Shown here: positions 9,456 to 17,286 of the stretch, in pieces
How positions within the stretch are numbered: the first letter of the stretch is position 1
Layout of the letters: every line of letters begins with the position of its first letter
NCBI GenBank assembly: GCA_963825255.1
Contig: CAWGSF010000001.1
Location: forward strand, 1 to 64,000
Source of the DNA: JAIBJN01 sp963825255
GTDB lineage: Bacteria; Actinomycetota; Thermoleophilia; Gaiellales; Gaiellaceae
Direction of reading: 5' to 3'
Length of the DNA: 64,000 nt
Translations under genes and position numbers: made by a program
The notes under the pieces: model-generated
What the model was told of the DNA's origin: nothing
Databases searched by the model: none
The model's input: only the letters and a program-made list of their open reading frames with translations

Positions 9456-10662
9456 GGACTGCTCCGAGCGCGATGTCGTGACGGTACTGGACCCCGGGGA
9501 AGTCGATGCGCTCGACGGCGCGGTAGGCGCGATCGCGGGCCTCCCCGGCCGACGGCGCGACGGCGGTGACGTTGAGCACACGGCCGCCCGAGCTGACGAG
9601 GCCGCCTCGCCGCATCGCGGTCCCGGCATGGAAGACGAGCGCGCCCTCGGCCTCCGCGTCCTCGATGCCCGCCAGCGGCACGCCGCTCTCGGGGGCGTCC
9701 GGATACCCCCGTGAGGCGAGGACGACGGTGACCGCGACCTCCGGGCGGGCACGAAGGTCGACGCCCGCCACCGACCCGGAGGCGGCCGCGGCCAGCGCCT
9801 CGAGCAGGTCTCCCTCGAGCCGGGGCAGGATCGCCTGGGTCTCCGGGTCGCCGAAGCGGCAGTTGAACTCGAGCACCTGCGGGCCGCGCTCGGTGAGCAT
9901 CAGCCCCGCGTACAGGAGGCCCTTGAAGGGGACGCCGCGCGCGGCCAGCTCGTGGAGCACCGGGCGGTGGATCGTCTCGACGAGGTCGTCCGCCTCCTCG
10001 GCGCTCAGGTCCGGCGCCGGCGACCAGCTCCCCATCCCGCCGGTGTTCGGCCCCTCGTCGCCGTCGCGGAGGCGCTTGAAGTCCTGGGCCGGCGCGAGCG
10101 CCACGGCCCGCTCGCCGTCACAGAGCGCGAAGAGCGAGACCTCGTCGCCCTCGAGCAGCTCCTCGACGACGATCTGGCCGCCGAGCGCCTGCGCCCGCGG
10201 GAGCGCCGCGTCGACCTCGGCCTGCGTCCCGCAGACGAAGACACCCTTACCCGCCGCGAGGCCGTCCGCCTTGACGACGCACGGCGCGCGGGCCTCGCCC
10301 AGCTCGCGCGCGGTCGGGATGCCCGCGGCCCGCATGACGTCCTTCGCGAAGGACTTCGAGCCCTCGATGCGCGCCGCGGCCGCGTCCGGGCCGAACACGG
10401 GCACGCCGGCGGCGCGGAGCGTGTCCGCGAGCCCGGAGACGAGCGGCGCTTCGGGACCGACGACCACGAGGTCGATCGCGAGGCGCCGGCAGAGGTCGAG
10501 CACGCCGGCCCCGTCCTCGGGGTGAAGGGCGTGGCAGCGTGCCAGCGCCGCGATGCCGGGATTGCCGGGGGCGCAGTGCAGGGCGCCGAGCCGGGGGCTC
10601 TCCGCGATCTTCCACGCGAGCGCGTGCTCGCGGCCGCCGCCGCCAACGATGAGCACGTCCAC
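9442..10662 (-). CDS. purD: Phosphoribosylamine-glycine ligase PurD
   Basis: GAR synthetase, 406 residues, joining phosphoribosylamine and glycine with ATP. It opens with VDVLIVGGGGREHALAWKIA and shows the ATP-grasp signatures CVVKADGLAAGKGVFV, EGDEVSLFALCDG, GPNTGGMGSWSPAP and LEFNCRFGDPETQ. The chosen GTG start (10662) gives the family N-terminus with no extension and has TAGACT exactly 7 nt upstream. First gene of the operon, divergent from gmaS across 119 nt. Intact frame. Confidence 0.96.
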   Translation of the reverse strand: MDVLIVGGGGREHALAWKIAESPRLGALHCAPGNPGIAALARCHALHPEDGAGVLDLCRRLAIDLVVVGPEAPLVSGLADTLRAAGVPVFGPDAAAARIEGSKSFAKDVMRAAGIPTARELGEARAPCVVKADGLAAGKGVFVCGTQAEVDAALPRAQALGGQIVVEELLEGDEVSLFALCDGERAVALAPAQDFKRLRDGDEGPNTGGMGSWSPAPDLSAEEADDLVETIHRPVLHELAARGVPFKGLLYAGLMLTERGPQVLEFNCRFGDPETQAILPRLEGDLLEALAAAASGSVAGVDLRARPEVAVTVVLASRGYPDAPESGVPLAGIEDAEAEGALVFHAGTAMRRGGLVSSGGRVLNVTAVAPSAGEARDRAYRAVERIDFPGVQYRHDIALGAVHART

Positions 10663-10669
10663 GCGGGCG

Positions 10670-10675
10670 AGTCTA
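10670..10675 (-). promoter_or_regulatory. Putative leaderless -10 element for the pur operon
   Basis: TAGACT on the minus strand, 7 nt before the purD GTG, without a Shine-Dalgarno between them. The same sequence and spacing occur in front of purB and the NUDIX gene. Confidence 0.5.
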
Positions 10676-10781
10676 GTGCCCTCGGCGGGCACCATGCCCG
10701 TCCCGGGCGGGCGGGCAATAGTATTTTCGCTCCTGGAACCGGCGGCCTCCCGGGTCGCCTGCCGCGAGAAGGAGGGAGCCC

Positions 10782-12179
10782 GTGCCGACCGACCTGGAAG
10801 CCTTCGTCAGTGCGAGGGGTCGCAAGTCGAAAGTTGCCGAGGTCCGCAAGAAGATCAACGACCTCGGGATCACGTACGTCTACTACCAGTTCCCCTCAGT
10901 CACGGGTCGGATCATGGGCAAGGGCGTGCCCTCGCCGCACTGGGAGACGATCGCGGAGAAGGGGTTCCAGCTCGTCTACGGCGCGACCGCGAACCTCTTC
11001 ACGGACCGCCACGGCAACTACATCGGCTACGGCGCCGAGGCGCCCGAGCTCGTCGGCGTCCCGGAGCCGGAGACGTTCATGCCGCTGCCGTGGGACTCTC
11101 GCGTTGCGCGCGTCTGGGTCACGTGCTTCCGCAACCGAGAGGAGCGTGAGAACCCGGGGGCGTTCCTCACCTCCGACAGCCGGTCGAACCTCAAGCGGAT
11201 CCAGGCCGACTTCGAGGAGGCGCACGGGCTGCACCTCAGGGCCGGCACCGAGCCGGAGATGATGTGGCTCAAGCTCGACGACAAGGGCGAGCCGTCGGTC
11301 GAGGGCAAGACGAAGCCCTACTGCTACCACATCGACCAGTTCTCGGAGCTCCAGCCGATCATCCACAAGGTGATCGGATACGGGCAGGCGATGGGCCTCG
11401 ACATGATCCAGGGCGACCACGAGGACGCGCCGGGCCAGATCGAGCTCAACTTCGGGTTCGACCGGGCCGAGGTGACCGCCGACAACCTCTCGACCTTCCG
11501 CCAGATCTGCAAGCAGGTCGGCCGCGAGGAGGACGCCTTCCCCTGCTTCATGCCGAAGCCGTTCATGGGCGTCTCGGCGAACGGCTGCCACCACAACATC
11601 TCCATCTGGAAGGGCGACGAGAACGCGTTCATGCCCGAGACGAAGGACGTGCAGAAGCCGAGCAAGATCGGCCTCTGGGCGATCGGCGGGATCATGGCCC
11701 ACCAGCCGGCGCTGACCGCGCTCACCTGCCCGACGGTCAACTCGTACCGCCGCCTCTGGGACACCGGCTTCTGGGCGCCGGTGTTCGCCGACTGGGGCTA
11801 CCAGAACCGGACGACCGCGCTCCGCGTCTCCGCCCCCGGGCGGTTCGAGTACCGCTCGGTCGACTCGGCCGTCAACCCCTACCTCTCCCTCGCCGGGCTG
11901 ATCGCGGCGATGCGCGACGGGATCGAGCGGAAGCTCGACCCGGGCGAGCCGGAGGAGCGGAACATCTACGAGGCGATGGAGGCCGGCAAGGAGGTCAAGC
12001 GGCTGCCGATGACCTTGGGCGCGGCCCTGGAGGCGCTCGAGGAGGACGACGTCGTGAAATCTGCGCTGCCCGGCGACATGTACCGTGTGTTCATGCACTA
12101 CAAGCGCGACGAGTGGGAGCGCTACTGCGCCCAGGTGAGCGACTGGGACGTCACCGAGTATCTCGACGTGCTCCCCTAG
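10782..12179 (+). CDS. gmaS: Glutamine synthetase-like ligase, probable gamma-glutamylmethylamide synthetase
   Basis: A 465-residue GS-fold ligase predicted to join methylamine to glutamate with ATP, giving gamma-glutamylmethylamide. GS motifs are present: GTEPEMMWLKLD (metal-binding Glu), the IQGDHEDAPGQIELNFGF strand, FMPKPFMGVSANGCHHNISI (the ATP/His loop), PTVNSYRRLWD and the arginine strand NRTTALRVSAPGRFEYR. The C-terminus SDWDVTEYLDVLP matches GlnT/GmaS-type enzymes rather than GlnA, which carries an adenylylation Tyr loop. The GTG start has AGGAGGG 6 nt upstream; a possible TAGTAT -10 lies at 10719-10724. The three mgs-type genes that follow are the main reason to prefer methylamine over ammonia as substrate; a GlnT-like glutamine synthetase remains possible. 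Confidence 0.78.
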   Translation: MPTDLEAFVSARGRKSKVAEVRKKINDLGITYVYYQFPSVTGRIMGKGVPSPHWETIAEKGFQLVYGATANLFTDRHGNYIGYGAEAPELVGVPEPETFMPLPWDSRVARVWVTCFRNREERENPGAFLTSDSRSNLKRIQADFEEAHGLHLRAGTEPEMMWLKLDDKGEPSVEGKTKPYCYHIDQFSELQPIIHKVIGYGQAMGLDMIQGDHEDAPGQIELNFGFDRAEVTADNLSTFRQICKQVGREEDAFPCFMPKPFMGVSANGCHHNISIWKGDENAFMPETKDVQKPSKIGLWAIGGIMAHQPALTALTCPTVNSYRRLWDTGFWAPVFADWGYQNRTTALRVSAPGRFEYRSVDSAVNPYLSLAGLIAAMRDGIERKLDPGEPEERNIYEAMEAGKEVKRLPMTLGAALEALEEDDVVKSALPGDMYRVFMHYKRDEWERYCAQVSDWDVTEYLDVLP

Positions 12180-12193
12180 AGGGCAGGCCCGAA

Positions 12194-13126
12194 ATGTGCG
12201 GAATTGCAGGCATTATCTACCGGGACGGCACCCACGAGATCGGCCGGGACATGACCCGGATGCTCCAGTCCATGAAGCATCGGGGGCCGGACTCCACCGG
12301 CTATGCGCTCTACGGGCCGCACGAGCACCAGCTGGTCATGCGCTACAAGCTTGCCGACGCGAACACGCCCCGTGACTTCGAGTTCTCGGACCGTCTCGAC
12401 CGGCACCAGGACCAGGTCGTCCAGCGCCTGCGCGCGATGGGCGCCGCGATCCACGACGTCGAGGAGGAGACGGAGTACGCCTACCGCGTCGCCTTCACCC
12501 TCCCGAACGGGAACCTGAAGGAGCTCGCCGACCGGATCGAGGACATCCGCGACGCCGAGGTGCTCTCGCTCGGCCACTCGCTCGAGATCATCAAGGACCT
12601 CGGCGACGCCGAGGAGGTGGCCGAGCAGTACGACCTCAAAGGCTTCATGGGTACGCACGCGATCGGCCACGTGCGCATGGCGACCGAGTCCGACGTCGAC
12701 ATCTCCGGCGCGCACCCGTACTGGGCCTACCCGTTCTCGGACGTCGCCGTCGTCCACAACGGCCAGCTCACGAACTACTTCCAGTGGAAGCGCCGGCTCG
12801 AGCGGAGCGGACACCGCTTCCAGTCGGAGTGCGACTCCGAGATCATCGCGGTCTACCTGGCCGAGAAGATGAGCGAGGGCGCGAGCCTCGAGGACGCGAT
12901 GCGCGACTCCCTCGACGAGCTCGACGGCGTCTTCACGTACATCGCCGTGACCGCGGACGCCCTCGGAGTCTGCAAGGACGAGATGGCCGCGAAGCCGCTC
13001 GTCCTCTACGAGTCGGACGGTCTCGTGGCGCTCGCCTCCGAGGAGATCGCCATCCGCGCCCTCATCGACCACGAGATCGAGACGTACGACCCGTACGAGG
13101 GCGAGGTGATGGTGTGGCAACGGTAG
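12194..13126 (+). CDS. mgsA: Class II glutamine amidotransferase subunit, MgsA/GlxB type
   Basis: A 310-residue Ntn-type glutaminase domain that stands alone instead of being part of a large GltB. The nucleophile is Cys2 (MCGIAGIIYRDG), with MKHRGPDSTGYALYG, the GHVRMATES strand and VVHNGQLTNYFQWKRRLE completing the site. In the N-methylglutamate synthase complex this subunit corresponds to the amidotransferase part that handles gamma-glutamylmethylamide or glutamine. It follows gmaS by 14 nt and overlaps mgsB by 13 nt. An insertion between about residues 60 and 140 is acidic and specific to this stand-alone type. Confidence 0.82.
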   Translation: MCGIAGIIYRDGTHEIGRDMTRMLQSMKHRGPDSTGYALYGPHEHQLVMRYKLADANTPRDFEFSDRLDRHQDQVVQRLRAMGAAIHDVEEETEYAYRVAFTLPNGNLKELADRIEDIRDAEVLSLGHSLEIIKDLGDAEEVAEQYDLKGFMGTHAIGHVRMATESDVDISGAHPYWAYPFSDVAVVHNGQLTNYFQWKRRLERSGHRFQSECDSEIIAVYLAEKMSEGASLEDAMRDSLDELDGVFTYIAVTADALGVCKDEMAAKPLVLYESDGLVALASEEIAIRALIDHEIETYDPYEGEVMVWQR

Positions 13127-13902
13127 GGGAGAGCCGCATCACCTACGACGCGCGCGGGCTCGCCGAGCCGCTCGCCGAGGCGCCGGGAGTCGCCGAGATC
13201 ACCGACGGGAAAGCGACGTTCGACGCGCACGAGCTCTCGACGAGGCTGATCAACCTGGAGCTGCGACGCCTCCTCTACGAAGAGAGGGTCGAGGACGTCA
13301 CGGTCCTGAACCCGGGCGCCAAGCACTCGCTCGGCGTCGGGATCCTCACCCGCTGCCGCATCACCTTCGACGGCTCGCTCGGCTACTTCGGGTGCGGCCT
13401 CGTCGACGGCCCCGAGATCCAGATCAAGGGGCGGGTCGGCTGGTCCGCATGCGAGAACATGATGTCGGGCGTCGTCGTCGTCGAGTCGAACGCGGGCTCG
13501 CTCACCGGCGCCGCCATCCGCGGAGGCGACCTCGTCGTCAAGGGCAAGGTCGGCGCGCGCACCGGCATCGACCAGAAGGGCGGCACGATCATCGTCCTCG
13601 GCGACGCCGGCACGATGACCGGCTTCATGATGCAGCGCGGCCGCCAGATCATCTGTGGCGACGTCGGGCCCGGCCTCGGCGACTCGATGTACGACGGGAC
13701 GATCTACGTCGCCGGCAAGGTCAAGTCGCTCGGCATCGACTGCGTGCCGGGCGAGTGGACCGACGCGGACACGGAGCTCATCGAGCGGAAGTTCCGGATC
13801 CACGGCCTCGGCCCGCCGCCCGAGTTCCAGAAGTTCGTCTGCGGCAAGAAGCTCTACAACTACGACAACCTCGAGCCCTCGGAACGAAAGCTGGTGTTGT
13901 GA
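13114..13902 (+). CDS. mgsB: Glutamate synthase GXGXG-domain subunit, MgsB/GlxC type
   Basis: A 262-residue protein equal to the C-terminal beta-helix (GXGXG) domain of glutamate synthase, supplied as a separate chain. The repeated strands are visible: GYFGCGLVDGPEIQIKGRVG, AAIRGGDLVVKGKVGARTGI, GGTIIVLGDAGTMTGFMMQ and DGTIYVAGKVKSLGIDCVP. It packs between the amidotransferase and FMN subunits. I chose the GTG at 13114 (VATVGESRITYDARG) because it overlaps the upstream gene by 13 nt and gives the expected length. Its TGA overlaps the next ATG. Confidence 0.85.
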   Translation: MATVGESRITYDARGLAEPLAEAPGVAEITDGKATFDAHELSTRLINLELRRLLYEERVEDVTVLNPGAKHSLGVGILTRCRITFDGSLGYFGCGLVDGPEIQIKGRVGWSACENMMSGVVVVESNAGSLTGAAIRGGDLVVKGKVGARTGIDQKGGTIIVLGDAGTMTGFMMQRGRQIICGDVGPGLGDSMYDGTIYVAGKVKSLGIDCVPGEWTDADTELIERKFRIHGLGPPPEFQKFVCGKKLYNYDNLEPSERKLVL

Positions 13903-15336
13903 TGCCGGGCGAAGACCGATCGCACCGTCCTCGGGCACAGCCGGATCTTCACGAAGGACGTCATCAACGACATCCACATGAAGGCCGAGCTGGGCCGGTA
14001 CCGGATGCGCGGCTTCTCCATGTTCAAGCCGATCCCGCACTGGGACGAGCTGATGTTCATGCCGGGGACGCTCACCCGGTTCGTGATCGAGGGCTACCGG
14101 GAGAAGTGCGAGACGAAGACCGTCCTCGGGGCCCGGTTCGCGAAGAAGCCGATCGAGCTCGACATCCCCGTCTACATCACGGGCATGAGCTTCGGGGCGC
14201 TCTCGCTCGAGGCGAAGATGGCCCTCGCCAAGGGCGCCTCGATGGCGGGGACGGCGACCTGCTCGGGCGAGGGCGGGATGATCCCGCCGGAGCGCGACCT
14301 CTCGACGAAGTGGTACTACCAGTGCATCCAGAGCCGGTACGGGTTCAACCCGCACCACCTGATGCTCGCGGACGCGTGCGAGTTCTTCATCGGCCAGGGG
14401 TGCAAGGTCGGCCTCGGCGGCCACCTCATGGGCCAGAAGGTGACCGAGCAGGTCGCGGAGATGCGCTCCCTGCCGCCCGGCATCGACCAGCGCTCGCCGG
14501 CGCGGCATCCCGACTGGCTCGGGCCCGACGACCTCTCGCTGAAGATCCAGGAGATCCGCGAGGCGACCGACTACCAGATCCCGATCCAGCTCAAGCTCGG
14601 CGCCGCCCGCGTCTACGACGACGTGCGCATGGCCGCCAAGTGCGGGCCGGACATCATCTACCTCGACGGCGCGGAGGGCGGAACCGGCGCGGGCCCGCAC
14701 ATCGCCACCGAGGAGACGGGCATCCCGCTCATGGCGGCGATCCCCGAGGCGCGCCGCGCGCTCGAGGACGTCGGCCTCGCGGACGACATCGACCTCGTCG
14801 TCGCGGGCGGGATCAGGAACGGCGGCGACATCGCCAAGGCGCTCTCGCTCGGGGCCAAGGCCGTCGCGCTCGGCCACGCGGCGCTCATGGCGCTCAACTG
14901 CAACAAGGAGATCCCGGGCGTCACCGACTACGAGGGGACGATCGGCGTCCCCGCGGGCCAGTGCTACCACTGCCACACGGGCCGCTGCCCGGTCGGGATC
15001 ACGACCCAGGACCCCGAGCTCCGCAAGCGCCTCGTCGTCGACGAGGCCGCCGAGCGCGTCTACAACTTCCTCCACACGCTGACGCTCGAGGTGCAGATGC
15101 TCGCGCGCGCCTGCGGGAAGACGAACGTCCACTCCCTCGAGCCCGAGGACCTCTGCGCCCTCACGGTGGAGGCCGCGGCCATGGCCAAGGTGCCGCTCGC
15201 CGGCACCGACTACATCCCGGGCGTCACCGAGGAGAAGGCCCTCGCCGAGATCAAGCGCCTGCTCGAGAAGCACCTCGAGTACCCGGTCGACTACCTCCCG
15301 GACCAGCCGGCCGAGTACGCGGGCGCGGAGGAGTGA
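13902..15336 (+). CDS. mgsC: FMN-binding glutamate synthase-type subunit, MgsC/GlxD type (one frame break near the start)
   Basis: Catalytic FMN/Fe-S subunit of the stand-alone glutamate synthase-like complex, expected to form N-methylglutamate from gamma-glutamylmethylamide and 2-oxoglutarate. Signatures are VYITGMSFGALSLEAKMALA, CSGEGGMIPPE, IQLKLGAARVYDDVRMAAK, YLDGAEGGTGAGPHI, LVVAGGIRNGGDIAKALSLG and the cysteine cluster CYHCHTGRCPVGITTQDP for a 3Fe-4S centre. The ATG at 13902 overlaps the mgsB TGA, but one extra base around 13912-13920 breaks the frame; without it the protein opens MPGE(T/D)DRTVLGHSRIF. The unbroken part begins about residue 6 and the total is about 477 residues. Confidence 0.85.
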
Positions 15337-15773
15337 TGCTGATGAGCACCAAGGAGCCCGAGAAGATCTTTGCGATCGACGCCGAGTACCTCGCCGGCCA
15401 CCGGTTCAGCTACCAGGAGAACATCAGCGAGGTCGAGGACGTCGACCTGCTCGCCGCCACGCCCGGCGAGGACCTCAACTGGCTCGAGGACGTCGAGCTT
15501 CTCGAGGAAGACGGGGTGCCGGCGGTGTTCGACCGCTACTCGAACTCGTTCCTGAAGATCTACTTCCCCATCCCGGAGGGCCGCGAGGACGAGATCGCGC
15601 GCAAGGTGCTGATCACGCACCTCCAGTCCGGCAACTCCTACGGCATCCAGCTGAAGGACAAGCACACGAAGTTCCCCCAGCCCGAGCTCGGCCCCTGGGT
15701 CGAGGGGTCGAAGACGGTCGGCACCGACTGGGCGCCGCCCGTCCTCGAGGGCTGGGAGCCGCCCGACCACTAG
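15336..15773 (+). CDS. Unrecognised 145-aa acidic protein, fifth gene of the gmaS-mgs operon
   Basis: Not recognised. A soluble acidic protein opening MLMSTKEPEKIFAIDAEYLA, with repeated acidic stretches (SEVEDVDLLAATPGEDLNWL, LEDVELLEEDGVPAVFDRYS) and a beta-rich second half (FLKIYFPIPEGREDEIARKV, SYGIQLKDKHTKFPQPELGP). No membrane segment, no cysteine cluster. Its ATG overlaps the mgsC TGA (TGATG), so it is translationally coupled and should be made in step with the synthase. It could be an assembly factor, small structural subunit or activity regulator of the complex; this is inference from position only. A second ATG lies at 15342. Confidence 0.75.
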   Translation: MLMSTKEPEKIFAIDAEYLAGHRFSYQENISEVEDVDLLAATPGEDLNWLEDVELLEEDGVPAVFDRYSNSFLKIYFPIPEGREDEIARKVLITHLQSGNSYGIQLKDKHTKFPQPELGPWVEGSKTVGTDWAPPVLEGWEPPDH

Positions 15774-15779
15774 GCCGCG

Positions 15780-15798
15780 CGCCCGGGATCGTCGGGCG
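15780..15798 (+). terminator. Possible terminator of the gmaS-mgs operon
   Basis: Inverted repeat CGCCCG-GGATCGT-CGGGCG beginning 7 nt after the last stop codon of the operon. There is no T tract, so its strength as an intrinsic terminator is uncertain. Confidence 0.35.
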
Positions 15799-15799
15799 A

Positions 15800-15849
15800 T
15801 GTAAAGCTCGCTTGACAAGAGGTCGATGTCAAGCTAGCTTGACATCGAC
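15800..15849 (+). promoter_or_regulatory. Tandem palindromic operators in front of the XRE regulator gene
   Basis: Two 18-bp sites occur in tandem: TGTAAAGCTCGCTTGACA (15800-15817) and TGTCAAGCTAGCTTGACA (15827-15844), differing at two positions and spaced 27 bp start to start. The second is the core of a perfect 28-bp palindrome, 15822-15849, that ends directly against the ATG. The sites overlap the predicted promoter, so binding by the encoded HTH protein would repress its own transcription. Confidence 0.75.
15812..15840 (+). promoter_or_regulatory. Promoter of the XRE regulator gene
   Basis: TTGACA (15812-15817), a 17-bp spacer and TAGCTT (15835-15840). The predicted transcription start would fall next to the ATG at 15850, giving a leaderless or nearly leaderless message. 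The -35 lies in the end of operator 1 and the -10 in the centre of operator 2. Confidence 0.6.
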
Positions 15850-16053
15850 ATGCGAAACGAGATCCGGGAGCTGCGCGGCGAGCGTGGCCTCTCCCAGCAG
15901 GAGCTCGCGGAGGCGATGGGCGTCTCGCGCCAGACGATCAACTCGATCGAGAAGGAGCGCTACACCCCGTCGCTCCCCCTGGCCATCACGCTCGCGCGGT
16001 TCTTCGGACGACCGGTGGAGGAGATCTTTCATGGAGACGGCACGGGTGCATAG
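15850..16053 (+). CDS. Small XRE/Cro-family HTH regulator, 67 aa
   Basis: A single-domain DNA-binding protein of 67 residues. The HTH is clear: RGERGLSQQELAEAMGVSRQ followed by TINSIEKERYTPSLPLAITL, with the usual AxxFxxxxEEIF ending. Proteins of this size usually act as dimeric autoregulators paired with a short membrane protein, and the next gene is one, overlapping by 23 nt. The dyad-symmetric operators directly upstream are the probable binding sites. There is no Shine-Dalgarno sequence because the palindrome occupies that position. Confidence 0.9.
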   Translation: MRNEIRELRGERGLSQQELAEAMGVSRQTINSIEKERYTPSLPLAITLARFFGRPVEEIFHGDGTGA

Positions 16054-16435
16054 GGAGTGGTGGCGGAGCAGGTGGTGGATGCCCGGGTTCAGCCTGTTCC
16101 TCGGCGTCCTCGTCCTCGGCGCGTTCTGGCTCGGCGGGACTCCGGGCGAGGGAGTCTTCGGGTTCCTGGTCATGGCGGGGCTCGCGGCGCTCTTCTTCTT
16201 CGGATCGCGGAGCGAGACCCTGCAAGGGCTGGGCGGGCCCGGCCGCGACGAGCGCTGGGCCATGATCGACCTCGGCGCGACGGCGTTCAGCGGGCTCGTC
16301 CTCATCGGCCTCGTCATCGGCATGTGGCTGTACGAGATCGCGAACGGCCGCGACGGCAGCCCGTACGGCCAGCTCGGCGCGATCGCCGGGCTCGCGTACA
16401 TCGGCGGCGTCGCCTGGGGTCGCTTCCGCCGCTAG
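16031..16435 (+). CDS. Four-TM small membrane protein paired with the XRE regulator
   Basis: A 134-residue integral membrane protein with two helix pairs: WWMPGFSLFLGVLVLGAFWL and GVFGFLVMAGLAALFFFG, then TAFSGLVLIGLVIGMWLYEI and GQLGAIAGLAYIGGVAWGRF, separated by a polar loop around residue 70. The N-terminus is basic (METARVHREWWRSRW). It overlaps the regulator gene by 23 nt, the common XRE-plus-membrane-protein arrangement in which the membrane protein's function is usually unknown. The final TAG also forms part of a TAGGCT motif in front of the next gene. Confidence 0.8.
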   Translation: METARVHREWWRSRWWMPGFSLFLGVLVLGAFWLGGTPGEGVFGFLVMAGLAALFFFGSRSETLQGLGGPGRDERWAMIDLGATAFSGLVLIGLVIGMWLYEIANGRDGSPYGQLGAIAGLAYIGGVAWGRFRR

Positions 16436-16438
16436 GCT
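16433..16438 (+). promoter_or_regulatory. Putative leaderless -10 element overlapping a stop codon
   Basis: TAGGCT, whose TAG is the stop of the membrane-protein gene, lies 7 nt before the GTG of the PhyH-family gene. No Shine-Dalgarno, no clear -35. Confidence 0.4.
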
Positions 16439-16445
16439 CGGCGGC

Positions 16446-17271
16446 GTGCGAACGGCCCTCGTCGACGCCGGCCTCGTCGAAGCCTTCCGCCGCGACGGCG
16501 CCGTGTGCGTGCGAGGCGCGTTCTCCGCGGAGGAGGTCGCGCTCGTCGAGCGCGGCATCGAGCGGAACCTGGCCTCGCCCAGCCCGCGCGCGATCGTCGC
16601 CAGCCGCCCCGACGACCCCGGGCGGTTCGTCGAGGACTTCTGCAACTGGCAGGCCGTGCCCGAGTACGAGGAGTTCGTGCAGGGAATCGCCGGCGGCGGC
16701 GATCGCGGGCGAGCTGATGGGCAGCGAGCGGGTGCGTCTCTTCCACGACCACCTGCTCGTGAAGGAGCCCGGCACGGCCCAGCGCACGCCGTGGCACCAG
16801 GACCAGCCGTACTACAACGTCGACGGGACGCAGGCCTGCTCCGTGTGGATGCCCGTCGACCCCGTCGACCGGGAATCGACGCTGGAGTTCGTGGCCGGGT
16901 CGCACCTGGGGCCGTGGCTGATGCCGCGGACGTTCATGGACAACGAGGCCAGGTGGTTCCCGGAGGGCAGCCTCGAGGAGCTCCCGGACATCGACGGCGA
17001 CCCGGGGCGGTTCCGGATCCTCGGCTGGGAGCTCGAGCCGGGCGACGCGGTCTTCTTCCACATGCTGACGCTGCACTCTGCGGGGGGCGTGTCGGGCGAT
17101 CGCCGCCGCCGCGCGTTCTCGGTGCGCCTCCTCGGCGACGACGTCGTCCATGCGCCGCGGCCCTGGAAGACGTCGCCCGAGTTTCCCGGTCTCGCCGACG
17201 AGCTCCCCGCCGGCGCGCCCATGGACCACCCCCTCTTCCCCGTGCTCTGGGAGGCGCCCGGCCGCCGCTGA
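16446..17271 (+). CDS. Phytanoyl-CoA dioxygenase (PhyH)-family Fe(II)/2-oxoglutarate oxygenase (one frame break)
   Basis: Non-haem iron, 2-oxoglutarate-dependent oxygenase of about 275 residues. The N-terminal helix FRRDGAVCVRGAFSAEEVAL is typical, the iron ligands are the HQD of RTPWHQDQPYYNVDG and a distal His in FFHMLTLHSAGGVSGDRRRR, where the Arg pair binds 2-oxoglutarate. Between these, STLEFVAGSHLGPWLMP forms the core strand. One extra C in a GCC-GGCGG run near 16690 breaks the frame; the corrected reading passes into AAIAGELMGSERVRLFHDHL. The substrate is unknown; family members hydroxylate amino acids, ectoine and lipids. Confidence 0.85.
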
Positions 17272-17286
17272 CGAGAGACTACGCCG

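Noticed and set aside
10896..12098. Minus-strand open frame of about 400 codons across gmaS
   Set aside because: Antisense shadow; repeated Leu/Arg/Asp composition without motifs.
10782..12179. Ordinary ammonia-assimilating glutamine synthetase GlnA
   Set aside because: The C-terminus and loops fit the GlnT/GmaS branch, and three stand-alone glutamate synthase-type subunits follow; not fully excluded.
13006..15273. Very long open frame (about 755 codons) on the minus strand
   Set aside because: It lies antisense to mgsB, mgsC and the neighbouring coding sequence and arises from high third-position GC; no family motif and no proper start.
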